From the NCBI RefSeq assembly GCF_000143415.4, contig NW_003314379.1:375851-439850 (forward strand): a stretch of 64,000 nt of DNA, in the 5' to 3' direction. Source of the stretch: Selaginella moellendorffii (lineage: Eukaryota; Streptophyta; Lycopodiopsida; Selaginellales; Selaginellaceae). Positions 46,877-54,704 of this stretch are shown here, in pieces. The stretch's first letter is position 1. Each line of letters starts with the position of its first letter. Position numbers and translations under genes: made by a program. The notes beneath the pieces are model-generated. The model was given only the letters and a program-made list of their open reading frames with translations, did not search any database and was not told the DNA's origin.

Positions 46877-47512
46877 GCTTATAATGGCGTGTGCCCTCAT
46901 GCCATTTACTTGATCACCAAATACCTTTTTCCCTTTGCACTAGTATATCTTAATACCGGTCTGAGAAATAGAATGGCATGTGCCCTCAGGCCTTTTACTA
47001 AATCACCTTTGAAAGAAATGCAAGCCTCTATGTCGTAAAAAAAAGGTACTAGAGAAATTCCTTAATAATATGAATGTTATTTAGTTTCATGAAAATACAC
47101 TAAGGGTCAAATGAGTTAAATGACTTCTCCAGACTAGCAATGCCTCTTGCTACACCTTCACAATTAGATTCGTTAGAAAAAGATAACATTGAATAATATC
47201 TAAATGTTCTCACCATTAAGTTATATGTCTGGCTAATAGGAATGATGTTCATCTTGGAAAGCTCACCACACGCTCAATGAACAAACAAATAGTGTGTGCG
47301 CGCATGCCATCGCTCTTCTTTAGCTTCAGATTCGGCTTGTTCACCTTGACAATGAGATTTATTATACAACTAGATGGACTCAGTCTGGACATAAGGTCAC
47401 CGCGCTAGTCACCATGCCCCAGATATGTCTAGCCCCTGGACAAAAAACATATAATTTCACGTCATTTTCAAATACTTGAAAATTTGTACCTAGTCCCATT
47501 TTACTGAATAAA
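46877..47512. other. Right end of the 13.2 kb element, no gene
   Basis: AT-rich non-coding sequence with three palindrome copies (46,884; 46,973; 47,289) and the terminal repeat at its end. Confidence 0.6.
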
Positions 47513-47534
47513 TCCCACTTTAACGAAATAGAGC
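47513..47534 (-). repeat. Right terminal inverted repeat of the 13.2 kb element
   Basis: Exact reverse complement of 34,331-34,352. The right flank TTTAGTAT matches the left flank CTTAGTAA at six of eight bases. Confidence 0.9.
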
Positions 47535-47730
47535 TTTAGTATTATTTGCCAAGTATGGTTTTGCACATGGGACCCTTTTTGAGCTCAGTAACTACAATAC
47601 TCAGAAGTAATCCTCTATATCATAAAATTAATCCTCCACCACTTTATAGTTATTCATTCCCTTGAAAACTGATAGGGGCTTTGGTTTGTACTAGGGAATT
47701 ATTTGAAGGATTGATTCCACTTAGGTTTGC

Positions 47731-48102
47731 TTGACCCTGACTTCAAGACAAAAGCAATCAATCTTCTCGACAGGTACAAAGATATTTTTGCTTGATCAAA
47801 TACAGATTTGCGAGGAATTCCTCCCGAAATCTACATGCACCGAATCGCTACCTCAAATTATACCAAGAAAGCAAGTAGCCTATCGAATAAACCCTAACAT
47901 GCAAATGAAAGTTAAAGAAGAACTTGACAAGCTTGAGAATGCCGGCTTCATCTACCTAATTCAAAACCTGAAATGGCTATCACCACTTGTCATTATTCTC
48001 AAGAAAAATGGCAAACTCAAAGTCTACGTCAACTACAAAAGGCTCAATAATGCAACCCAAAAAAACACCTTCCCAATTCTACTGGCTACTATAGAGACTT
48101 GA
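47731..48102 (+). pseudogene. Ty3/gypsy reverse transcriptase fragment (right arm)
   Basis: Open frame with 'IIPRKQVAYRINPNMQMKVK', 'EELDKLENAGFIYLIQNL', 'WLSPLVIILKKNGKLKVYVN' and 'YKRLNNATQKNTFPI', the N-terminal part of a gypsy reverse transcriptase. Similarity to the left arm (reverse complement of 1-460) ends at about 48,085, before the YxDD active site, where unrelated sequence starts. A remnant. Confidence 0.8.
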
Positions 48103-48263
48103 ACTCAACACTGTAGAGCAAAGGGCAAAACCCTAACTCTAGCATTTGCGGCTATATCTCCAAGCACCGAGATCAGGATCTACAACACCGAAATCAAGCT
48201 ATAGGCCTCTACGAGGTCTCCTACATCATAGAGAAAGAGTACAAGATTGACATTGCAAAGAAA

Positions 48264-49169
48264 ATGCTTCCAGCTTTTCGAGAAGAAATGGTGTGTGCCC
48301 AAGAACTCAAATATATTTTCACCATGGGCTACATTGCAGGGGTAGTCAAGCTTCCAAACAACAGAAAGCAAGTCACATCCATGTTGCAAACAAAAGGGAT
48401 GCCACCGGGATGCATCAAGATCATTGAGAATTACAACTCCAGAAGCTCACTTCAAGTGAGTAACATCACCGATGAAGTGAAGCCAATGCTCAAGTTTCTC
48501 ATCTCAACTCCCGAGATGTGCAAGTCAAGTAGCTCCACCAGCAAAGCCATTGCAATCCTCTATGACGACTTGCAACACAAAATCAAAGTGGACATCACAA
48601 GTTACCTCCACAAAAAACTCATTAAGGAAATCCACTTGGCAACAAAACTGATCCATAGCAGCCAAAAATGTGAAACACTTGCATTCCCCTATGTGGCTGC
48701 ACTTGTGTCAGCTCTTGACTCGGCATTTCCACTCAGCGTGAAAGTACCTCCGACAACACCACAAACTAGAAGAAAGTGGGAATGCAAATCGAAGAGAAGA
48801 GAGGATCTGCTCCATATATCCGAAGAAGAAGACGAAGAGGAGGAAGAACAAGAGGACAAAAAAGAGCTTTTGCCACTGACAATGACTCCACCAGCAAAAA
48901 GAACCAAGATGACAACAGGTTCACCCCCAAAGAACAGGACAACCACAAACCAAATCGAAAGCATCATCTCCAAGGAAGAATTGGAGGAAAAGAGTCAGGA
49001 ACAAAACCAAGAAATCAATCTTGACTCCATAACCACCCCAACCAATAGTGTAGCAGTTCACACCAAGAAAGAAGGGCGAGCATCCCCACCTGCAAAAGCA
49101 CCAGTTGACAACAGCACTATGCCTCAGCACCGAGAGCACCACAGCAAGGAGCGTCCAGACCAGGAATGA
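48264..49169 (+). CDS. Unrecognised ORF with acidic C-terminal half
   Basis: 301-residue open frame. The N-terminal ~160 residues look folded ('FTMGYIAGVVKLPNN', 'SLQVSNITDEVKPMLKFLIS'). A basic/acidic tail follows ('HISEEEDEEEEEQEDKKE') and a Ser/Thr/Pro-rich end. Sequence after the stop continues in broken frames to about 49,640 with coiled-coil-like pieces ('LNKIQSDIQQLKRSI', 'ETQCINDELAKENVDLHSEV'), so the original gene was longer. I recognise no family. Its place next to gypsy debris suggests a transposon-derived protein, but that is a guess. Confidence 0.4.
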   Translation: MLPAFREEMVCAQELKYIFTMGYIAGVVKLPNNRKQVTSMLQTKGMPPGCIKIIENYNSRSSLQVSNITDEVKPMLKFLISTPEMCKSSSSTSKAIAILYDDLQHKIKVDITSYLHKKLIKEIHLATKLIHSSQKCETLAFPYVAALVSALDSAFPLSVKVPPTTPQTRRKWECKSKRREDLLHISEEEDEEEEEQEDKKELLPLTMTPPAKRTKMTTGSPPKNRTTTNQIESIISKEELEEKSQEQNQEINLDSITTPTNSVAVHTKKEGRASPPAKAPVDNSTMPQHREHHSKERPDQE

Positions 49170-51050
49170 TGCAGGGAGCCAAAGCAAGAGCAACAATGCG
49201 AACTAGAGCTGCCACACAGGCTGCTCAGCTCGGTGTTCCTTCAGTTTGTTGATGAAGTCCAACGCCTCCAACCAACGCCACAGATGCCAATCCTGCCGGA
49301 CTTCGCATGATAGTTCCATGACGAATAGATGAGCATCTTTCTACACAATGGAGTATAGGCCATAATCAACGTAGTTGTCTTCCAGCCCCTAGATGCAAAG
49401 CTCAACAAGATCCAGAGCGACATCCAGCAGCTCAAAAGGAGCATTTGAGGTATGTCCTTCCAAGGGACAGTATGTGCGGAGACACAATGCATCAATGATG
49501 AGCTCGCTAAAGAAAATGTAGACCTCCACAGTGAGGTCCCCATTTTGATGGCAAAGCAGCCTGCAGTAATGGAAGACGACAATGAAAGCAAACACGATGA
49601 GGAGAATGACGATGATGAAGAGTTCCATTAGCGACTCAACAAATTCCAAGTCAAACTCGCAGGAAATTCAATGCCAACAAAGCCAACCAATGCAATGGAG
49701 TAGTAGGGGCTTCAAGACGAAGCTTTGTTTAGTTGTGGGAGAGTGAAGTATATCAAATTAAGCATGCATTTGAGCATTTTTTTGACATTCAAGATTATGA
49801 CCTTAACACTCAAGGTTACAATCTTGATAGTTAGAACTCAGGAAGAAATGGCAACTACCACCATGTAGGAGTAGTTAAGGGGGAGAGTTAACACTTGATC
49901 CTTATCCTTATCTTTGTTGTATTCCAACTTATCACCAATGCACATCTATTTGCTCAAGACTCGGAGTATACTAGTGATGTCAAGTTTATCCTTACTCACG
50001 ATCACTCGCATGATCCTTCTTGGGGATTGAAGGTCTCAAGTTAGTTTTTAATTAACTCATGTGTTTGGTAGCTTGTTCCAAGGGGAGGATTACTACACAA
50101 ATGCAAGATCAATGACAACAAAAGCCCTTTGTCATTCTGCAACCACAACAGTAATCTGGTGCAGCTAGTCGCAATCCCAAGCCAAACCACACCAAAGATT
50201 TTCTCCTAGTTTTCAAACATCATTAATAGCATATAAAAGACCATTATCAAAGAGCATAAAGTTTGTGCTCTTGAATAGTTGCCTTCTGACAAAAGCATTC
50301 CTAGAGTTTTTATTAGAGGCTTTCTTTGGCCAACTGTGAAGGCAATGTATCCACCCCTTATGCACTAATGTGTGACTTTCAAGTACTCTAGGCTTATCAT
50401 AGATGCTTGATATAAGTTTTATCAAATAGTGAGTTCTGCTTCTATGCTTCTGACACTAGGCCTTCACAATGATATTCAGGAGACTCTTCTAGTTTTCTCT
50501 CCATCCATTTCCAACAAGTTTGGACGTGCTGCATGAGAGTTTTGAGCTTGCAAAGCTTAGGATCCTGCAAGGTGGCATTTTCAAGATTCCAGCATGTTTT
50601 TCCTACTTTGACTTGGAGCAGTGACTCTTTTCAACCACACTCAGCTCTGGACCATGGCCATCCACACCTGTAGCAGTCAATCAGAGCACCTCATTCTTTT
50701 AACAACTTCACAGCAATGAAAGTGGTGGACGTGAGCACTCTACAGCTTTTTCACAACTTTAGTACCTTTTCAGCAGGACTCTTGGATATAAGAGATTTTT
50801 TTGGCACTCTTGGACACAGCATGATAGGGGGAGCATGGCTTCCTCAACTTTGAGCTTTCCACTTGCCTTCTGGTGCAATTTTCACTTTGTACGACCTAGA
50901 CTTCTATAGGCAATCCAGGATGACCACAGGTTGTCATCAGCACCTTCCTCTATCATTCATGACTACTCAATTGCAACATCATGGCTTTTGGGACAGTGGT
51001 GCATGTTTTAGGCTTTGACATCCACAACGACTTGGCTGTCCACCCTGCTA
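49170..51050. other. Mostly non-coding, possible retroelement 3' region
   Basis: Up to about 49,640 there are broken frames continuing the preceding ORF. A purine-rich tract 'aagggggagag' at about 49,878 resembles a polypurine tract, but I could not find a matching pair of LTRs. Nothing recognised from 49,900 to 51,050. Confidence 0.35.
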
Positions 51051-51059
51051 AATGATGTC

Positions 51060-51420
51060 CTGCAATTTACCTAGCTCCACCTTCACGTATAGCTGCACCA
51101 TTGGCAAATCCTTTGTATCCATTCCAAAGCTCACTTATTGAATCCCATTTTAAAGAAGAGTTGTAGAATAAAACAAAAACCTAAATGGTATTTGGAAGAC
51201 ATCTGAAGTTTCTGTTAAAGTGAAAGAGTGTATGCTAGACAGTGTTAGTTTTTTTCATCCCACTTTAATCTGGACAAAATAAACCATCAATCAATGTGCT
51301 TGAAAGCACTAAACCAAGATGTCCCGCATATACTTGAAGCTAAGCCCAGGCCTCCTTTTGTTTCTTGCAAAAAACTCCAATAAACATCAGCATCCTGGAG
51401 TGACACAAACACAATGCTCT
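51060..51420 (-). pseudogene. Chimeric FAN1-derived module, copy E (heavily decayed)
   Basis: Retains recognisable pieces of the same module (the 'SLIE' region near 51,135, 'gtatttggaagacatctg', 'ctggacaaaataaaccatc', the UBZ-exon flank near 51,350). C-to-T type changes are numerous, and most of the UBZ exon is missing. It keeps its position upstream of a kelch gene copy, as in both arms. Confidence 0.5.
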
Positions 51421-51540
51421 GCTGCTTCCCTACAAGCCACCTCAGCACATTGTAATGCCCCCTAAAACCATCTTTTTAGGACATGCCTTTATTGGGCATT
51501 TGCTGCAAACACGACATCCATGTAAAGAACTTTCCTTTAG

Positions 51541-52330
51541 CTAGTAGCTGATCCAGGATCCATCAAGCTTGAAGAACTTCGAGTTGGAATGATGGATATG
51601 GATTGCTGCTGAAAGGCACGCTGTGTCTTCCAAGCCACCATCGTTGGGAACTTGGATCACTTTCATGACCTTGCAATCCTCCTTGACTGCCCAGATGTTC
51701 TTCTGGCAGCTCACACCACAGAACCCAAACTTGCTATTGCTGGAAGAAGCGTTTGTCAGTTGGAGTGCCTCCCATGAGTTGTTGCCACTGTCATATCTCT
51801 GCAACAACGATCTGGTTATGTCGGCATCATACATCTGGTTGGCATGTACAATACAACAGCACCCATGCAATCTAGTCATGTCCACCACTTCCCAGGAATG
51901 GTCTTCTGCTGAGAAAACAAGTGTCTCTCCATTACCAGCATGTTCTTGTTACCATCCATGATGAGAGCATTGTGAAAGGCCATGGTCCCATGCGGTGACA
52001 ATGGTAGGAGAGGATACCATTGGTCCTCCAGCAGATTGTAGGAGAGGATACCATTGGTCCTCCAGCAGATTGTATGCATTAGCGTCCTGTTTCTCCCACT
52101 CACGGTTGCCACCAACCCCCCATAGCTGCGGATGCAAAGAAGAATTGAGGACACAGCATTGGTGCTGTGGTGCTCCATTGATTCGTGTGTGAATCTAAGA
52201 TGCTCAGTGATTTACTGTGGCCCCATCCTCCAATAAGATAGAGTTTGCTGCCAAGGGCCTTGCAATCAAATCCTCCAATGTCGTTGAAGTCTTGTGGTGG
52301 AGGAGGAAGAACCACCCACACTTTCTTTGA
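51541..52330 (-). pseudogene. F-box/kelch pseudogene, third copy, rearranged
   Basis: Kelch part from 'SSSKKVWVVLPPPPQDF' to the C-terminus, with the F-box missing. At about 52,333 the sequence switches to DNA that lies downstream of the gene in the other two copies ('ttggggatggtctaaagttgag', compare 32,310), so a piece has been inverted or lost. It contains a 34-bp tandem duplication (about 52,006-52,072) and frame breaks. It is more diverged than the arm copies. Confidence 0.75.
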
Positions 52331-52689
52331 GCTACTGGGATTGGGGATGGTCTAAAGTTGAGTTGAGCTCACGAGTTGAGCTCAATTCAACACAAGTTAA
52401 CTCAAGTTAATATAGTCAATAAGAAGTATTACAAAGGAAATCTAAATTGAACAAATGAAGGTTCTAGCAAACTTTAAAATATTAAAAAACATAAATATCT
52501 GAGTTAAAAGTTTCTATAAAATTGAAATGTTTAAAAAAGACAAAGTTCATGAGAATCTATCTTTTATAAAACTATATTATTTTATTATGACAACTGTTAT
52601 AGCTGTCATATTTGATTTGACTACTTAATATTTTGAATACTTTTACAGCTATAGATGTTATTCCTTCATTCAAAAGATTTTTTAGAGTT

Positions 52690-52947
52690 CTTGAGAAGAT
52701 GGGAAGCAAGGAAAATACAAGATCTGTGAGTAAGAGTTGTAGTGCAAAAGAATGTGAGAATGCTAATTTTGTTTCAGTGCCACAATCTCCATATTACACT
52801 CCTGGTCTTTATTACCCATTTGGGAATGTGGAGACCACTATCACGATTGATAAAAATGCCCCTATTACTTCTAAAACAACAGTCCAGAGCAAGAGAAAGG
52901 AAGAAATGAACAGCACGTTGGAAAGCACCAAGAAATCTACTCCATAA
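52690..52947 (+). CDS. Small 'YYTPG' protein, second copy
   Basis: Open frame of 82-85 residues from 'MGSKENTRSVSK' with 'VSVPQSPYYTPGLYYPFGN', 'NAPITSKTTVQSKRKEE' and 'LESTKKSTP'. It is the closest relative of the element ORF at 46,619-46,876 and of the decayed copies at 1,945-2,125 and 32,790-33,020. A longer in-frame N-terminal extension exists from 52,633. The function is unknown. Preservation of the frame while the adjacent kelch copy decays may be chance. Confidence 0.45.
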   Translation, partial: LEKMGSKENTRSVSKSCSAKECENANFVSVPQSPYYTPGLYYPFGNVETTITIDKNAPITSKTTVQSKRKEEMNSTLESTKKSTP

Positions 52948-52959
52948 AACTTTCCATAA

Positions 52960-53530
52960 CATTTGTAATTTACATATTAATTCATATAAAAAACTTTGTT
53001 GCCTGCTTATATCGCAATCCTCTCATATGATAAGACCAAGGTATATTTTGCAATGAATCCTCATTAAAAGATTTTGGGAATTGTTTGTAAATAATAATAA
53101 AAGAAATCAAAATCTTTCGAAAGACTCAAAAGTAATATCATATTAAAGAATCAACTTTTTCTACATTTCCAAGACTGAAAGGCAATCTCAGATGAGAGAA
53201 TGGTAGCGTGCCAACATGCTCTACCACTATAATGTGGTCTATATTTCCTTGTAGTTTATTTCCCTAGACATTTGGCATGTGTAGAAAAGAATATATGTGT
53301 AGCAAAGTAGGATTCATCATAATGATAGAGCATGTGTATGCACGATAATCTAAAATTTTAGAAGCTCTTATGTTTACAAGAAAGCTATGATTATAAAGCC
53401 CCATTTCCAAGACTGACATTTAAAGAATCTAAATATTGTGAGTGTCATAATAAATAAACCTCATTCCCAAGACTAAAACTGAGTATATAAACTATCTAGA
53501 AAAGCTGTAGTCATCGTAGATTTTTTGTTC
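52960..53530. other. No gene recognised
   Basis: AT-rich sequence with a twice-repeated 'cccat(t/-)ttccaagactgaca' theme around 53,170, 53,400 and 53,460. No coding signal. Confidence 0.4.
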
Positions 53531-53656
53531 TCCTTAATGTAAACAACCAAAGGGAACGACTTGAGAGACGGTCCATGGGGTTCAAATATAGAGGGAAAGG
53601 GCCCATGAATAAAAGTGCACCCCCTTTTCCAATCGGTTAAGGGTTTTGGGATATTT

Positions 53657-53714
53657 GGAGTTAAGTGTCCTTGGGTTTGAATAGTACTGAGTTGGGTGAC
53701 CTCCCGGGAAGTCC
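53657..53714 (+). repeat. 5S rRNA-like segment in the 5' LTR
   Basis: Matches plant 5S rRNA from the 'AGTTAAGCGTGCTTGGG' box to 'GGGTGACCTCCTGGGAAGTC', with a few substitutions (for example GTGTCC for GCGTGC). The 5' part of 5S rRNA, including the A box region, is not obvious. Second copy at 54,055-54,113. Confidence 0.8.
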
Positions 53715-53936
53715 AAACTCAGGAGTTTACTTTTGGTATCAGAGAGGTCTCGGGTCCGACTCTGTTGGTTGGCTAGGGGAATCACATCACATGTTGATTG
53801 ACATCTGGCTGGTCCAGTTTGCTCCCGCTGGGCTCAACCCGAGGGGTAGGGTGTCAAGAGAGCATGGCTCTCGGGAGAGCTGCGGCTCTCAGCTTTCGTT
53901 CACGAGGGCGTGAACTTGCAAGGAAGCGTGGTGAAT

Positions 53937-54130
53937 TGTAAGCAACCAAAGGGAACGATTTGAAAGACGGTCCATGGGGTTCAAATATAGAGGGAAAGGG
54001 CCCATGAATAAGAGTGCACCCTCTTTTCCAATCGGTTAAAGGTTTTGGGATATTTGGAGTTAAGCGTCCTTGGGTTTGAATAGTACTGGGCTGGGTGACC
54101 TCCCGGGAAGTCCAAACTCAGGAGCTTACT
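53937..54130 (+). repeat. 3' LTR of the Cassandra-like element
   Basis: 194 bp, the same length as the 5' LTR, differing at a limited number of positions (for example 'agcgtcct' here versus 'agtgtcct'). Confidence 0.9.
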
Positions 54131-54158
54131 CTTGAGCTCTTTAGAAGCTTGTATTGAA

Positions 54159-54704
54159 ATGACTCAAAGGAGAGCTATTGCTACTCATACTTGGCCCCCC
54201 AACATTTCATATCAATCTCCACCTCCATCCCCAAGTTCTACCAACATTTCACTTTCACCTCCACATAACAATCCTTTTTTTGCTGAGGGCTCTAGTGAAG
54301 CTGAACTAGAGCTCCCTATATGTGAAATTCCGAATCTTACTACTAGAGAGGGATTGCTTCCAGCGCTTCAAGAGCAATGCCACATGTTTTTACAAGATTT
54401 TGCTCCTGACATGGCGGGATTATTTGAAAGCACAGAACACTATTACATTCGGTGTCCAATATGCTACTTTTTCTTAGACAAGACAAATGGCTCTATGGGT
54501 TTACAAACTTTTCTTGAGCACTGTAGGAATTGCCCAATAGCAGGTTTGGAAAATATGCATATGTGGATGTATAATAGATTCAAAAATGAGTTACGGACAC
54601 ATACCCACTATCGCTTCATGGTGAGGAACAACATCCCCTTGGGAAACACTACATCGGTTAGTGCAAAATATGGGGTTTTTAGGCCACCCTACAGTGGAAT
54701 GTAA
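54159..54704 (+). CDS. Unrecognised 'CPIC' zinc-finger-like ORF
   Basis: 181 residues from the first ATG. There is a Ser/Pro-rich N-terminus, then 'YYIRCPICYFFLDKTNG', 'LQTFLEHCRNCPIAG' and 'YNRFKNELRTHTHYRFMVRN'. CxxC followed by HC-x2-C suggests a zinc-binding finger. A related exon-like piece follows at about 54,830-54,890 ('LKEEMATHKRYKVMVTGEN'), and a related ORF lies on the opposite strand at 63,745-64,000. The Cassandra-like element ends 28 bp upstream of the ATG, so the original 5' end may have been displaced. The function is unknown; it is probably part of the transposon-like block. Confidence 0.45.
   Translation: MTQRRAIATHTWPPNISYQSPPPSPSSTNISLSPPHNNPFFAEGSSEAELELPICEIPNLTTREGLLPALQEQCHMFLQDFAPDMAGLFESTEHYYIRCPICYFFLDKTNGSMGLQTFLEHCRNCPIAGLENMHMWMYNRFKNELRTHTHYRFMVRNNIPLGNTTSVSAKYGVFRPPYSGM

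Larger units (their letters stand above)
34331..47534. mobile_element. 13.2 kb DNA transposon carrying ParB-like, FCP1-like and transposase genes
   Basis: Both ends carry a perfect 22-bp terminal inverted repeat (34,331-34,352 and 47,513-47,534; outer bases GCTCTATTTCGTTAAAG). The flanks are CTTAGTAA (34,323-34,330) and TTTAGTAT (47,535-47,542). In the uninterrupted left-arm copy (about 640) the same place reads TATAGTAT, so an 8-bp target duplication that has since mutated is likely. The interior holds a minus-strand multidomain gene (34,760-about 40,490), a plus-strand transposase gene (43,262-46,403), a small ORF (46,619-46,876), GC-rich minisatellites and many copies of a 22-bp palindrome. 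The superfamily is not settled; 8-bp duplications occur in hAT, P and KDZ types, but the transposase does not look like those to me. Confidence 0.85.
53538..54130 (+). mobile_element. Cassandra-like TRIM retrotransposon with 5S rRNA-type LTRs
   Basis: Two 194-bp direct repeats (53,538-53,731 and 53,937-54,130) begin TGTAA and flank a 205-bp interior with no coding capacity. Directly after the left repeat is TGGTATCAGAG (53,734-53,744), the standard primer-binding site for initiator Met-tRNA. The flanks are CTTAA (53,533-53,537) and CTTGA (54,131-54,135), a 5-bp target duplication with one change. Within each repeat, 'gttaagcgtccttgggt', 'tagtactgggctgggtgacc' and 'tcccgggaagtcc' match the 3' half of plant 5S rRNA. 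This combination defines Cassandra elements. Confidence 0.9.

Noticed and set aside
34704-47310. Palindrome family as a CRISPR array
   Set aside because: Spacing is irregular from tens to thousands of bp, copies vary, there are no uniform spacers, and the context is a eukaryotic transposon.
34331-47534. Assignment of the 13.2 kb element to hAT, P or KDZ
   Set aside because: The 8-bp target duplication would allow it, but I do not see the motifs of those transposases, so I left the superfamily open.
49870-50110. LTR boundary after a polypurine-like tract
   Set aside because: I could not find a matching second LTR or a target duplication.
53657-54113. Functional 5S rRNA genes
   Set aside because: Only the 3' half matches, and both copies lie inside LTRs of a TRIM element.
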